NCBI RefSeq assembly: GCF_010500925.1
Contig: NZ_QVMG01000014.1
Span: 1-59,122 of the forward strand
Reading direction: 5' to 3'
DNA from: Parabacteroides sp. 52
GTDB taxonomy: Bacteria > Bacteroidota > Bacteroidia > Bacteroidales > Tannerellaceae
DNA: 59,122 nt
Part shown: one piece after another, positions 40,474-50,756 of the stretch
Layout: each line of letters starts with the position of its first letter
Position numbering within the stretch: the first letter of the stretch is position 1
Notes under the pieces: generated by a model
The model's database searches: none
What the model saw: the letters and a program-made list of their open reading frames with translations, nothing else
What the model was told of the DNA's origin: nothing
Program-made: the position numbers and the translations under genes

Positions 40474-42132
40474 TTATATCGGCACTACTCCCTGTTCTGC
40501 CAAGAGTTTCAACCCTACATCCTTCAATTTGAATTTTTGAATCTTTCCGCTTCCTGTAAGTGGGAAACTATCTACAATAAAGACGTATTTCGGTATCTTA
40601 TGACGGGCGATTTTACCTCTGCAGAAATCTTTTACCTCTTCGGTAGTCAGACAAGCTCCTTCTTTTAGAATAATAAAAGCCCCAACCTCTTCTCCATATT
40701 TTTCGGAAGGGATAGCAGCCACCTGAATGTCTTGTACCCCTTCGAGATGATACAGAAACTCTTCTATTTCCCGTGGGTATATATTTTCACCTCCGCGAAT
40801 AATCATATCTTTTATACGTCCGGTAATCCGATAATTACCCGACTCCTCTTTCATTCCCAAATCGCCACTGTGTAACCAGCCATCTTTATCAATAGCCTCT
40901 GCCGTAGCTTGCGGATTCTTATAATATCCTTTCATCACCAGATAACCTCTGCAACAGATTTCCCCCTGTTCACCCACAGCACATATTTTTCCTGTTTCCG
41001 GGTTTATTACAGCAACCTCTGTGAAAGGATATTCTTTACCAACCGTTGTACAACGTTCTTCAAAACTCTCCGCCAAGGTGGTATGCGTCATTCCCGGTGA
41101 AGATTCAGTCAAACCATATACACTGGTAATATGCGTAATGTGCATCTTTTCCGTTACATTCCTCATCAACTCTATCGGACAAAGCGCACCGGCCATGATA
41201 CCTGTTCGAAGAGATGTTAGGTCAAACATATGGAACATCGGATGATTTAACTCAGCAATAAACATCGTAGGTACACCATATAAAGCCGTACACCTTTCTT
41301 TGTGAACAGAAGCCAAAACCACCAGGGGGTCAAATCGTTCCACCATCACCTGGGTGCATCCGTGCGTCAATACATTCATTGTAGCCAACGTTATTCCAAA
41401 ACAATGAAATAAAGGCACACAGCAACAAAGTTTATCTTCCGAAGTGAAACCCATGCCTTCTCCGGTAAAGAAACCATTGTTTGTTATATTATGATGACTC
41501 AACATAACACCTTTGGGAAAACCTGTAGTCCCTGATGTATATTGCATATTCACCACGTCCCAGCAAGTAACCTGCTCTTTGGCTTCCACCAATTCCTTGT
41601 CGCTTATATTTTGTCCTAAAAGCAATAATTCGGGTGTGTTATACATACCCCTGTATTTTTCCTGTCCGATATAAACCACATTTTTTACCGTAGGAAAACG
41701 TTCACTTTTTAAATAACCACGTTGGGATTCTTTCAATTCTGGGAGCATCGTATAAACCATATCCACAAAGCTACCGTCAAAGACTCCTTCTGTAATACAA
41801 AGCGTGTGTATATCAGCGTCCTTTACCAGATATTCCAGTTCGCTTTGTTTATAATTTGTATTCACTGTGACCAAAACCGCCCCAATCTTCGCCCCAGCAT
41901 ATAAAAAGGTAAGCCAGTCCGGCACATTGGTAGCCCAGATACCTACATGAGTTCCTCGTTTGATTCCCACCGAAAGCATCCCTTTGGCCATATCGTCCAC
42001 CCGTTTATTGAATTGACTCCAGGTAAAGCGAAGGTCACGGTCTGAATAAACCAGGTATTCTTTATCGGGCGTTACGGCAGTCCAATGTTCCAACCATTGA
42101 CCCAATGTTCTTTCTTGTAATTGATATTCCAT
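40474..42132 (-). CDS. AMP-forming acyl-CoA synthetase
   Basis: A 552-residue ANL-superfamily enzyme that activates a fatty or other carboxylic acid with ATP and CoA. The ATP loop is [12 protein letters not shown], followed by [17 protein letters not shown], the hinge [15 protein letters not shown], and the C-terminal Lys in [10 protein letters not shown]. It is closest in type to medium/long-chain acyl-CoA ligases (FadD3/AcsF2-like). A regulator gene lies 7 bp upstream in the same operon. Confidence 0.92.
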   Translation of the reverse strand: MEYQLQERTLGQWLEHWTAVTPDKEYLVYSDRDLRFTWSQFNKRVDDMAKGMLSVGIKRGTHVGIWATNVPDWLTFLYAGAKIGAVLVTVNTNYKQSELEYLVKDADIHTLCITEGVFDGSFVDMVYTMLPELKESQRGYLKSERFPTVKNVVYIGQEKYRGMYNTPELLLLGQNISDKELVEAKEQVTCWDVVNMQYTSGTTGFPKGVMLSHHNITNNGFFTGEGMGFTSEDKLCCCVPLFHCFGITLATMNVLTHGCTQVMVERFDPLVVLASVHKERCTALYGVPTMFIAELNHPMFHMFDLTSLRTGIMAGALCPIELMRNVTEKMHITHITSVYGLTESSPGMTHTTLAESFEERCTTVGKEYPFTEVAVINPETGKICAVGEQGEICCRGYLVMKGYYKNPQATAEAIDKDGWLHSGDLGMKEESGNYRITGRIKDMIIRGGENIYPREIEEFLYHLEGVQDIQVAAIPSEKYGEEVGAFIILKEGACLTTEEVKDFCRGKIARHKIPKYVFIVDSFPLTGSGKIQKFKLKDVGLKLLAEQGVVPI

Positions 42133-42139
42133 AATATAA

Positions 42140-42724
42140 TCAATAAGGAGTATATACTATCCCCAGGATACGTGCTGTTTCATTGGAGGCTGCATGCACA
42201 TGGTGAGCGACAATAGAATCATAGTAAATACTATCACCGGCATTCAGTATATAGGTATTCTTTCCATAGTTAATTTCAATCACTCCTTCCAAGACATAAA
42301 TAAATTCTTCCCCTTCATGCATGGACAAGACAAAATCCACCCCCTCTTCCGATGGAGAAACATCGATCAGAAAGGGTTCCATATGACGTCCCGACTTATC
42401 CTGCGAGAGCGAGTGGTAGCCCATATGTTTACGTCCTTGGGATTCATTATTCGTAAATCCGATACTGTTCGTATCTGTACTGTCTTTTTTCCGACAGATC
42501 ACCGGCCCAAGTTCGGTCTGATCATCCAGAAATGTTCCCAGGCGCACCCCCAACACACGTGCTATTTTAATAAGGGGGGCCAACGATGGGAAATCCAGAT
42601 TTCCTTCAATACGTTCTATTTGTTCGATACTTAAGCCGGAACGAGAAGCAACTTCTTCTAAAGTAAGCTGCTTTGATTCACGAATACCCTTGATTTTCTC
42701 TCCGATAATCTTGTTGTTTCCCAT
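42140..42724 (-). CDS. XRE-family regulator with cupin domain
   Basis: A 194-residue regulator: helix-turn-helix (about 8-63, [13 protein letters not shown]) and a C-terminal cupin (about 112-190, [21 protein letters not shown]) that may bind a small ligand. It is the first gene before the acyl-CoA ligase, so it probably controls that enzyme and itself in response to the acid or its CoA ester; inference from gene pairing. Confidence 0.9.
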   Translation of the reverse strand: MGNNKIIGEKIKGIRESKQLTLEEVASRSGLSIEQIERIEGNLDFPSLAPLIKIARVLGVRLGTFLDDQTELGPVICRKKDSTDTNSIGFTNNESQGRKHMGYHSLSQDKSGRHMEPFLIDVSPSEEGVDFVLSMHEGEEFIYVLEGVIEINYGKNTYILNAGDSIYYDSIVAHHVHAASNETARILGIVYTPY

Positions 42725-42780
42725 ACTACGATTTGATACTTATTTATTCTCTTTTGATTATGATTTGTAATAAGAAGATG

Positions 42781-42788
42781 CAAATTTA
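42781..42788 (-). promoter_or_regulatory. -7 element for the XRE-cupin/acyl-CoA ligase operon
   Basis: Minus strand TAAATTTG, an exact match, 56 bp before the ATG at 42,724. Confidence 0.55.
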
Positions 42789-42982
42789 CATCAATATTTC
42801 ATTTTTCATAACAAAACAGAGAGAAAAACAAAAGCAAATACTCTTATCTGTATGATTAAAGGATAAAGACAAACCCACCCACTTTTGTTACAATTCATAA
42901 GTAAATACGCATATTTTCTTCCGATTGAATATTTATTCCAAAACAAACCTTCCCTTTTTTCATTTTTTTATAGAAATGGCTA

Positions 42983-43013
42983 TTGGAGGGGCTTGTCTAA
43001 TTTAGTAAGTTTG
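42983..43013 (+). promoter_or_regulatory. Promoter of the Na+-decarboxylase operon
   Basis: TAAGTTTG at 43,006-43,013 is an exact -7 match and TTG at 42,983-42,985 stands 20 bp before it. The leader to the ATG at 43,101 is about 80 nt. Confidence 0.65.
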
Positions 43014-43100
43014 CAACTGTTTTTTAATTTAGCTAAAATAGTTCCAATTGATTACATCTGGTATCAATACGTTTTTTAGCGCGCCACAAAATAAGATTAT

Positions 43101-43370
43101 ATGGAAAACATTCAAACAGGACTTTTATTGATGACAGTCGGGATGACTACAGTATTCATAATCCTTCTGATAGTTATTTACCTGGGCAAAGGACTTATTG
43201 CATTGGTAAATAAATATGTTCCGGAGGAGGTTATTGTAAAAAAACAAAACCCGACACGTGTAGCAGTTGCAACAGGGAGTATATCTTCCCAAGATACGGC
43301 AGCAATTGTTTCTGCTGTTAGTGCTGCCACAGGTGGACAGGGCAAGGTGACAAAGATTGAAAAAATATAA
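43101..43370 (+). CDS. oadG: Na+-translocating decarboxylase gamma subunit (OadG type)
   Basis: An 89-residue protein with one N-terminal membrane helix (about 8-32, GLLLMTVGMTTVFIILLIV) and a short polar cytoplasmic tail. OadG holds the carboxyltransferase subunit on the membrane subunit and binds Zn2+. It is the first gene of the operon, 23 bp before the alpha subunit gene. Confidence 0.88.
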   Translation: MENIQTGLLLMTVGMTTVFIILLIVIYLGKGLIALVNKYVPEEVIVKKQNPTRVAVATGSISSQDTAAIVSAVSAATGGQGKVTKIEKI

Positions 43371-43393
43371 AATCATATACTTAATTTAATAGC

Positions 43394-45298
43394 ATGAAAA
43401 GAGAGATCAAATTCAGTTTGGTTTTCAGGGATATGTGGCAATCTGCCGGCAAATATGTTCCCACAGTAGACCAACTGGTCCGTGTAGCCCCGGCCATTAT
43501 AGAGATGGGTTGTTTTGCTCGCGTTGAAACAAATGGAGGGGGATTTGAACAAGTAAACTTACTTTTTGGAGAAAATCCCAATAAAGCGGTTCGTGAGTGG
43601 ACTAAACCTTTCCACGAGGCAGGTATTCAAACCCATATGCTGGATCGCGCCCTGAACGGATTACGGATGAGTCCGGTTCCGGCTGATGTACGTCAGTTAT
43701 TTTATAAAGTCAAAAAAGCGCAAGGGACAGATATCACCCGTACCTTCTGCGGATTGAATGATGTGCGTAACATTGCACCATCCATCCAGTATGCAAAAGA
43801 GGCAGGTATGATTTCACAATGCGCCCTTTCCATCACCCACTCCCCTATCCATACGGTAGAATATTATACTAAAATGGCATTGGAACTGATTGAATTGGGA
43901 GCAGATGAGATCTGTATCAAAGACATGGCAGGTATAGGTCGCCCCTATTCATTGGGACAAATCGTAAAAAACATCAAAAGTAAATATCCGGAGATACCTA
44001 TCCAATACCATAGTCACGCCGGTCCGGGCTTCAGCATCGCCTCCATCCTGGAAGTATGTGATGCCGGTTGCGATTATATCGACGTAGGTATGGAACCGCT
44101 TTCCTGGGGAACCGGACACGCTGACCTGTTGACCGTACAAGCCATGTTGAAAGATGCCGGATATATCGTTCCGGAAATCAATATGGAAGCCTATATGAAA
44201 GTACGCAGCATGGTACAGGAATTCATGGACGATTGGTTGGGATTGTATATCAGCCCTAAAAACCGTTTGATGAATTCCCTATTGATTGCTCCCGGATTAC
44301 CGGGGGGAATGATGGGCAGCTTAATGGCCGACTTGGAAAAGAACCTGGAGACAATCAATAAAAGTAAACAAAAAAATAACCTTGCATTGATGACTCAAGA
44401 TCAGTTACTGATTAAGTTATTTGATGAAGTGGCTTATGTATGGCCTCGTGTAGGCTATCCTCCATTAGTTACCCCGTTCAGTCAGTATGTAAAAAACCTG
44501 GCTATGATGAATGTGATGCAGATGGAAAAAGGAAAAGCACGCTGGAGCATGATTGCTGATGACATCTGGGATATGCTACTGGGAAAAGCAGGTCGCTTAC
44601 CAGGCACCTTAGCCCCTGAAATCATTGAAAAGGCTAAAGCAGAAGGACGCGAATTCTTCACCGGTGACCCGCAAACGAACTATCCGGACGCATTGGATAA
44701 GTACCGGAAAATGATGAACGAAAAACAATGGGAAGTAGGCGAAGATGATGAAGAACTCTTCGAATACGCTATGCACCCTGCACAATACGAGGCCTACCGC
44801 TCCGGAAAAGCCAAAGTTGAATTTATTGCAGACGTTGCTAAACGGAAAGCAGAAAAAGCAAATGAAGGGCAGGCTGCCACCAGCTCCGCTCCTGCAACAA
44901 CAGCAATGGTTCTACCAACTACTCCCCAGGTAATGAGCGTAGATGTAAACGGTCAATCCTATCGGGTAACGGTTGCTTTTGGAGATACGGGCAATACTCC
45001 TGCTACTCCTGCGGCAACTCCCCAAGCGGCGGTTACTGCTCCGGCTAGCGCTCCTGCCTCCGGTGCCGGACAAGAAGTGCTCTCTCCTTTAGAAGGCAAA
45101 TTCTTCCTGGTGAAAGACACTTCGGAAACACCACTTAAAGTAGGTGATATGGTAAAAAAAGGTGATCTGCTTTGTTATGTAGAAGCAATGAAAACCTATA
45201 ATGCTGTGCGCTCAGAGTTTGATGGAACTATCACTGCCATCCTCCTCACCCCTGGTGATACAGTAGGTGAAGACGACGTAATAATGACGATACAATAA
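43394..45298 (+). CDS. oadA: Biotin-dependent decarboxylase alpha subunit (OadA/PycB type)
   Basis: A 634-residue subunit: carboxyltransferase barrel (about 5-270), PYC_OADA domain (290-460), an Ala/Pro/Thr-rich linker (about 500-560) and a biotin carrier domain with biotinyl Lys600 in EAMKTY. The metal site is kept: Asp13 in FRDMWQS, carboxylated Lys176 in IKDMAG, and His206/His208 in YHSHAG. The usual substrate-loop sequence ECWGGATFD is instead ETNGGGFEQ (45-53), so the acid that is decarboxylated may not be oxaloacetate. It overlaps the beta gene by one base. Confidence 0.88.
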   Translation: MKREIKFSLVFRDMWQSAGKYVPTVDQLVRVAPAIIEMGCFARVETNGGGFEQVNLLFGENPNKAVREWTKPFHEAGIQTHMLDRALNGLRMSPVPADVRQLFYKVKKAQGTDITRTFCGLNDVRNIAPSIQYAKEAGMISQCALSITHSPIHTVEYYTKMALELIELGADEICIKDMAGIGRPYSLGQIVKNIKSKYPEIPIQYHSHAGPGFSIASILEVCDAGCDYIDVGMEPLSWGTGHADLLTVQAMLKDAGYIVPEINMEAYMKVRSMVQEFMDDWLGLYISPKNRLMNSLLIAPGLPGGMMGSLMADLEKNLETINKSKQKNNLALMTQDQLLIKLFDEVAYVWPRVGYPPLVTPFSQYVKNLAMMNVMQMEKGKARWSMIADDIWDMLLGKAGRLPGTLAPEIIEKAKAEGREFFTGDPQTNYPDALDKYRKMMNEKQWEVGEDDEELFEYAMHPAQYEAYRSGKAKVEFIADVAKRKAEKANEGQAATSSAPATTAMVLPTTPQVMSVDVNGQSYRVTVAFGDTGNTPATPAATPQAAVTAPASAPASGAGQEVLSPLEGKFFLVKDTSETPLKVGDMVKKGDLLCYVEAMKTYNAVRSEFDGTITAILLTPGDTVGEDDVIMTIQ

Positions 45299-46533
45299 TG
45301 GGAGATATATTAAAAAATTTATATGAGATGACTGCGTTCAGTAATATTATTGCTGAACCGCAGTTCTTGATCATGTACGCCATTGCACTGGTATTGCTCT
45401 ATTTAGGTATCAAGAAGCAATACGAGCCACTCTTATTGGTCCCAATAGCATTCGGTGTACTACTGGCCAACTTCCCGGGAGGAGAAATGGGAGTAACACA
45501 GGCGAATGAGGAAGGGCTTATCAATGTTCAGGGAGTCATGAAAAATATCTGGGAAATGCCATTGCACGAGATTGCACACGAGCTGGGTATTATGAACTTT
45601 CTTTATTATATGTTGATTAAGACAGGTTTTCTGCCTCCCATCATCTTTATGGGTGTAGGGGCTTTGACCGATTTTGGTCCAATGTTAAGAAACTTACGCT
45701 TATCCATCTTTGGTGCAGCGGCTCAACTGGGTATTTTCACAGTCTTATTAGTGGCCATCTTGATGGGATTCACCCCTCAGGAAGCTGCCTCGTTGGGTAT
45801 TATCGGTGGAGCAGACGGACCTACGGCCATCTTTACTACCATCAAATTAGCCCCGCATTTATTAGGGCCTATTGCCATAGCAGCTTACTCCTACATGGCA
45901 CTGGTTCCGGTGATTATACCTTTGGTAGCAAATCTATTATGCACCAAAAAAGAGCTGAAGATCAACATGAAAGAACAAGAGAAGAAGTTCCCTTCAGACA
46001 CAGAAATTAAAAATATGCGTGTATTGAAGATTCTCTTCCCGATAGCAGTGACTATCATTGTGGCCCTGTTCGTCCCCAGTGCAGTTCCTTTGATCGGTAT
46101 GTTAATGTTCGGTAACCTGATAAAAGAAATAGGTTCATCTGTTAGCCGTTTATTCGACGCTATATCCAATAGTATCATGAATACGGCAACAATCTTCCTG
46201 GGGCTTTGCGTCGGAGCTACTATGACAGTTGATGCATTCTTGAACTGGACAACAATTGGTATCGTCATAGGTGGGTTCCTTGCCTTTGCCCTTTCTATCT
46301 CGGGTGGTATTCTGTTTGTCAAAATATTCAACCTATTCACTAAAAAGAAGATCAATCCGCTGATCGGAGCAACCGGTTTGAGTGCGGTTCCGATGGCCTC
46401 TCGTGTGGCTAACGAAATCGCCTTGAAGCATGATCCTAAAAATCATGTACTTCAATATTGTATGGCCAGTAACATCTCTGGTGTTATCGGTTCTGCTGTT
46501 GCAGCAGGGGTATTGATATCATTCTTAGGATAA
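45298..46533 (+). CDS. oadB: Na+-translocating decarboxylase beta subunit
   Basis: A 411-residue integral membrane subunit that couples decarboxylation of carboxybiotin to Na+ export. About nine to eleven helices are visible, with the conserved region III motif IIGGADGPTAIF holding the key Asp, and NSIMNTATIFLGLCVGATM near the C-terminal half. It starts on the last base of the alpha gene's stop and is followed by a strong terminator. Oad, methylmalonyl-CoA and glutaconyl-CoA decarboxylases share this subunit. Confidence 0.94.
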   Translation: MGDILKNLYEMTAFSNIIAEPQFLIMYAIALVLLYLGIKKQYEPLLLVPIAFGVLLANFPGGEMGVTQANEEGLINVQGVMKNIWEMPLHEIAHELGIMNFLYYMLIKTGFLPPIIFMGVGALTDFGPMLRNLRLSIFGAAAQLGIFTVLLVAILMGFTPQEAASLGIIGGADGPTAIFTTIKLAPHLLGPIAIAAYSYMALVPVIIPLVANLLCTKKELKINMKEQEKKFPSDTEIKNMRVLKILFPIAVTIIVALFVPSAVPLIGMLMFGNLIKEIGSSVSRLFDAISNSIMNTATIFLGLCVGATMTVDAFLNWTTIGIVIGGFLAFALSISGGILFVKIFNLFTKKKINPLIGATGLSAVPMASRVANEIALKHDPKNHVLQYCMASNISGVIGSAVAAGVLISFLG

Positions 46534-46552
46534 AGAATAATTAATAATAAGA

Positions 46553-46592
46553 GGGCATAGACTGTATAATGAATACAGTCTATGCCCTTTTT
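46553..46592 (+). terminator. Rho-independent terminator of the decarboxylase operon
   Basis: A perfect 15-bp stem (46,553-46,567 with 46,573-46,587), loop AATGA, followed by TTTTTATTT. Confidence 0.93.
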
Positions 46593-46736
46593 ATTTCCCC
46601 CAAAACCTTTTTTTATTCATAAACCGTTCGTTTTCTTGAAATAATTGTATTCAAATGCTGTAATCCAAAAATATTTACTTTAATTTGTGACCTAATTATT
46701 TGGAAAGTGATTTCCTTTTCTTAAATGTGATTGAAT

Positions 46737-48764
46737 ATGAAGGACACTCTTGAAACCAATTTGCCGGAAGAAACGAACAAATTGGAAGATGCTAAGGCTC
46801 CGATGGAAACGACGGAAAGTAGTACAACAGAAAGTAACGTAGTAAACCAGGCAAAACCTGAAGAGATGGTTGCTGAAGTAGTAACGGAAGAAGCTCCCGC
46901 TACAGAAGAACCATTGGAAGTAATTAAACCAAGCGAACAACCGGAAGCATCTGTTTCTGAACCTGCTGTTGAAGAACAACCGGAAGAGTCTACTCCTGCA
47001 GAAACAGTAGCTGAAGAAACGGCAAACGAAAAGCAAGAAGGGTCCTCGGCCACAGATAAACTAACCAAAGAAGAAATCATCGTCAAATTAGCAGAGTGGG
47101 TAGTCGCAGCGACAGAACCTGCACGAGGCGAGGTGGAATCATTAAAACAAGCATATTACAAACTTCGCCGCAATGAAGTGGAAGAACTCAAAAAGATCTT
47201 CCTCGAAGAGGGTGGAATAGAAGCTGATTTTAAAGCTCCGGACGATGAAACAGAGGTTAGATTCAAAGAATTACTCGCTTCTTATAAAGAAAAGCGTGCC
47301 GCGATACATGCTGAAGAGGAAAAGGTAAAAGAAGCGAATTACACACTCAAACTTCAATTGATCGATCAATTGAAAGCCTTGACGGAAAGCCAGGAAGATT
47401 TCAATAAATTATACAACGAATTCAAAGATATCCAACAACGTTGGAAAGAGATCAAACTGATTCCACAAGAACATGCCAATGATCTGTGGAAAAGCTATCA
47501 GGTCTACAGCGAAAAGTTCTATGATATCATCAAGATAAATAATCAGTTCAGAGATTACGACTTTAAGAAAAATCTGGAATTGAAAACAGCCCTTTGTGAA
47601 ACAGTTGAGAAATTAGAAGAAGAAACGGATGTTATCTCCGCATTCCATCAATTACAAAAGCTGCATCAACAATGGCGCGAAATAGGACCGGTGGCCAAAG
47701 AATTGCGTGAAGACCTGTGGACACGTTTTAAAAATGCTTCCACAACAATCAACAAACGTCACCAGGAACATTTCGAAAAACTGAAAGAAAGAGAACAAGA
47801 AAACCTGGAGGCTAAGACTGCTATTTGTGAACAGATAGAAGCCATCGATTTTGAAACGATCAAAACATTTAAAGACTGGGAAGAAAAAAACAAAGAAGTG
47901 ATTGCTTTACAGGAAAAATGGAAAACAATCGGTTTTGCTCCTAAGAAATTCAATGTCAAAATATTCGAACGCTTCCGGGCTGCCTGTGATACTTATTTCA
48001 ACAAGAAGAGTGAATTCTACAAAGGGATCAAGGAAGATATGGAAAAGAACCTTGAACAAAAGAAAGCTCTTTGTGAACAAGCCGAAGCATTAAAAGAAAA
48101 TACAGACTGGAAAGAGACTACGGATAAAATGATTGCTCTCCAAAAAGAGTGGAAAAAAGTCGGACCGGTCACACGCAAGCATTCCGATGCTATTTGGAAA
48201 CGTTTTATTACTGCCTGTGATTATTTCTTTGAACAAAAGAATAAAAATGTGGTATCCCAAAAGAGCGTGGAACAAACCAACCTGGCAGCCAAAAAAGAAT
48301 TGATTGAAAAAATCAATACACTGCCGGAGATTACAGACGCTGATGAAGCTCTGACTCAGCTAAAAGCGTATATATCCGAATGGAGTGGTATCGGTTTTGT
48401 GCCTTTCAAAGAAAAGGATAAGATATACAAAGAATTCCATGAAGCTGTAGACAAACAATTTGATAGACTGAAAGTCGATAGAACCGATCGTAAAATGCAA
48501 TCGTTCCGCAACAACCTGAACGACATGGCCAACGATGAAAAAGGAAAAGGCAAATTGTACGGCGAACGGGAAAAACTAATGCGTATGTACGATAGAATGA
48601 AGAATGAACTTCAAACATACGAAAACAATATCGGATTCCTCAGTATTTCTTCCAAAGGAGGAGGCGGTCTCGTGAAAGAAATGGAACGCAAGATCGAAAA
48701 GATCAAAGAAGAAATGGAATTGACGATTAAGAAAATTAATGCGATTGATGAAAATCTGGAATAG
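46737..48764 (+). CDS. DUF349 coiled-coil protein with acidic N-terminus
   Basis: A 675-residue soluble protein started at the ATG at 46,737. Residues 1-105 are a low-complexity acidic region rich in Glu, Ala, Pro and Thr and probably disordered. The rest is made of about six helical DUF349 repeats of 70-75 residues with the recurring pattern LQ-x-x-WKxIGPV (for example LQKEWKKVGPV, LHQQWREIGPV). DUF349 proteins are widespread in Bacteroidetes and have no settled role. A small hairpin and a terminator-like stem follow. Confidence 0.85.
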   Translation: MKDTLETNLPEETNKLEDAKAPMETTESSTTESNVVNQAKPEEMVAEVVTEEAPATEEPLEVIKPSEQPEASVSEPAVEEQPEESTPAETVAEETANEKQEGSSATDKLTKEEIIVKLAEWVVAATEPARGEVESLKQAYYKLRRNEVEELKKIFLEEGGIEADFKAPDDETEVRFKELLASYKEKRAAIHAEEEKVKEANYTLKLQLIDQLKALTESQEDFNKLYNEFKDIQQRWKEIKLIPQEHANDLWKSYQVYSEKFYDIIKINNQFRDYDFKKNLELKTALCETVEKLEEETDVISAFHQLQKLHQQWREIGPVAKELREDLWTRFKNASTTINKRHQEHFEKLKEREQENLEAKTAICEQIEAIDFETIKTFKDWEEKNKEVIALQEKWKTIGFAPKKFNVKIFERFRAACDTYFNKKSEFYKGIKEDMEKNLEQKKALCEQAEALKENTDWKETTDKMIALQKEWKKVGPVTRKHSDAIWKRFITACDYFFEQKNKNVVSQKSVEQTNLAAKKELIEKINTLPEITDADEALTQLKAYISEWSGIGFVPFKEKDKIYKEFHEAVDKQFDRLKVDRTDRKMQSFRNNLNDMANDEKGKGKLYGEREKLMRMYDRMKNELQTYENNIGFLSISSKGGGGLVKEMERKIEKIKEEMELTIKKINAIDENLE

Positions 48765-48799
48765 GGCTGCATACTGATCTCAGAGATCAGCCTAAACGG

Positions 48800-48842
48800 A
48801 AGTTGACAGTTAAGCGTTGTAAAAACGTTTGGTTGTCAACTT
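48800..48842 (+). terminator. Terminator-like hairpin after the DUF349 gene
   Basis: AAGTTGACA (48,800-48,808) pairs with TGTCAACTT (48,834-48,842), followed by TCATTTTA. A smaller hairpin, CTGATCT-CAG-AGATCAG, lies just before it. It falls within a TTG-initiated extension of the next gene, which argues for the later GTG start at 48,866. Confidence 0.55.
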
Positions 48843-48865
48843 TCATTTTATACGATAAAGAAACA

Positions 48866-50050
48866 GTGAAATTACATCTTTTTAATCCGGGATATGAAAT
48901 GGGGGTATGGATCGGCTCTGTAAACTATACGGCACCGGGAAACATACAAAGAATGCGTGAAGAATTGGCCCTATTGCCTGTCTGGTATGCAGCTCCCCAT
49001 GATTTTGTCTGGGTAAAAGAACCTGTTCCAATAGACTCTTTTACTGCTTTACCTTCTGATTTTCCGGCACTAGCTACTCAGGTAAACCCTCACGAACTAA
49101 CAACCTCTTCGTTTCCCCTGATGGAAGCCTGCCCCTGGGGATTATCGCCCCAAAGCATACACGCATTCGAAGAAGTGCAGCAAACCTGTGAAAAGATTCA
49201 TATACCGACTTGGAAAGAGGCATACACCACTTTAATAAATCGAAAGACTGCAGCTATATGCCTGGATAAAATACGTGAACAATTACCCGGAGTATCCCTT
49301 CCCACAACCCCCACCTTCTGTTCTTCCATGAGCGAAGTGCAATTGTATATGAAGCACCACCTCCCTCCTTTTATGTTCAAAATGCTTTACTCCTCCTCCG
49401 GACGTGGACTCCTATGGATAGAGGATCCAGAGTTACAGGAAAAAGATGCCGAATGGGTGACCGGAGCTATCCGAAAACAAGAAAACATAAGCATCGAACA
49501 AGGCTTAGAGAAAAAACTCGACTTCGCCATGGAGTTTTATATAAAAGAATCAGGAGAGACGAGCTTTGAAGGCCTTTCCCTGTTTGAAACAGCCGGAAAA
49601 CGATTCTATTCGGGCAACCGCCTGGAGCCCCAGGAGAAGATGCAAAAAAAAATAACCGAATGGATAGGAGAAGAATCCTACCGGGAAGTACAAACTGTAG
49701 TCAGTCGTGTTTTAAAAGAAGTCTACGGAGGCATTTACACGGGATATCTCGGAGTGGACATGATGGTATATACCAACGAAAGAGGAGAGGTAACCATCCA
49801 CCCCTGTGTGGAAATCAATATGCGCTACACAATGGGTATGGTTGCTTTGCGGATATTCGAACGTTTCGTTGCTTCGGAGGCTACCGGCTATTTTCAAATA
49901 ACACACGAGAAAGAAGCCTACGCCCTTCATGAAGCCATGCAAAAGGAATACCCCTTAAAATGGAAAAGCGGAAAGCTCCTCAAAGGATACTTCCCGCTTT
50001 GTCCTGTCTACCCGGAAACACGTTACCGGGCATATGTGATCATAGAATAA
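48866..50050 (+). CDS. ATP-grasp-like protein, unknown substrate
   Basis: A 394-residue protein; the GTG at 48,866 is chosen because it follows the hairpin and begins the first strand (KLHLFNPGYEMG). I recognise no named family. The pattern FMFKMLYSSSGRGLLWIE (Lys172, SSSGRG loop) and the late CVEINMRYTMG (Glu316, Asn318, Arg320) are the ATP-binding lysine, glycine loop and the E-x-N-x-R metal motif of ATP-grasp ligases. A ligase or kinase acting on a carboxylate is possible. Its stop codon directly touches the stop of the convergent aldolase gene. Confidence 0.7.
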   Translation: MKLHLFNPGYEMGVWIGSVNYTAPGNIQRMREELALLPVWYAAPHDFVWVKEPVPIDSFTALPSDFPALATQVNPHELTTSSFPLMEACPWGLSPQSIHAFEEVQQTCEKIHIPTWKEAYTTLINRKTAAICLDKIREQLPGVSLPTTPTFCSSMSEVQLYMKHHLPPFMFKMLYSSSGRGLLWIEDPELQEKDAEWVTGAIRKQENISIEQGLEKKLDFAMEFYIKESGETSFEGLSLFETAGKRFYSGNRLEPQEKMQKKITEWIGEESYREVQTVVSRVLKEVYGGIYTGYLGVDMMVYTNERGEVTIHPCVEINMRYTMGMVALRIFERFVASEATGYFQITHEKEAYALHEAMQKEYPLKWKSGKLLKGYFPLCPVYPETRYRAYVIIE

Positions 50051-50719
50051 TCAGCGTACTTCCCGGATAATATCCAAAGACTCTTTACAAAGTGCAGATA
50101 TTTTATCCCACTCTTTCGCTGCAATAACCTGGGCTGGGAAAAGATTCGACCCCATGCCCACACAAGAAACTCCTGCTTTTACCCAGGCACTCAGATTTTC
50201 TTTTGTCGGTTCCACACCGCCGGTTACCATAAGCATAGACCAAGGCATAGGAGCCTTTACATTTTTCACAAAAGAAGGACCTCCCACATTGCCTGCCGGG
50301 AATACTTTGCACACATCGCATCCTACTTCCTGAGCATAACCAATCTCACTGACCGAACCACAGCCCGGTATATAAGGAATCAAACGACGGTTACACACCT
50401 TTGCGATCTCCGGATTAAACAGAGGACCTACCACAAAGTTTGCCCCTATCTGCAAATAGATAGCTGCCGTAGCCGGATCCACAATGGAGCCTATCCCCAG
50501 AATCATTTCCGGACATTCTTTGGCAGCGAACTTTACAAGTTCAGCAAATACCTCCTGAGCAAAATCACCCCGGTTAGTAAATTCGAAAACCCGTACACCA
50601 CCAGCATAACAGGCCTTCAACACATTTTGAGCAACCGTTATATCGGCATGATAAAACACAGGTACCATACCTGTTGAACGCATTGCTTCCAGCGTTTGTA
50701 GTTTATTGAATTTAGCCAC
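50051..50719 (-). CDS. eda: 2-Keto-3-deoxy-6-phosphogluconate / 4-hydroxy-2-oxoglutarate aldolase
   Basis: A 222-residue class I aldolase that splits KDPG into pyruvate and glyceraldehyde-3-phosphate. The Schiff-base lysine is Lys138 in CKVFPAG, and Glu46 in FEFTNRG is the catalytic acid/base. [10 protein letters not shown] is the phosphate loop. It is the last gene of the glucuronate operon, 37 bp after kdgK. Confidence 0.95.
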   Translation of the reverse strand: MAKFNKLQTLEAMRSTGMVPVFYHADITVAQNVLKACYAGGVRVFEFTNRGDFAQEVFAELVKFAAKECPEMILGIGSIVDPATAAIYLQIGANFVVGPLFNPEIAKVCNRRLIPYIPGCGSVSEIGYAQEVGCDVCKVFPAGNVGGPSFVKNVKAPMPWSMLMVTGGVEPTKENLSAWVKAGVSCVGMGSNLFPAQVIAAKEWDKISALCKESLDIIREVR

Positions 50720-50756
50720 TTTATTCTAATTCTAAATTGTAAATTATTATGATCTA

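Larger units (their letters stand above)
42725..43100. other. Divergent control region, no gene
   Basis: About 375 AT-rich bases between two divergent operons. It holds the minus-strand -7 element at 42,781 and the plus-strand promoter at 42,983-43,013. No reading frame in it looks real and I see no further repeat. Confidence 0.5.

Noticed and set aside
48803..48865. TTG-initiated N-terminal extension of the ATP-grasp-like gene
   Set aside because: It lies inside a terminator-like hairpin; the GTG at 48,866 begins the first recognisable strand.
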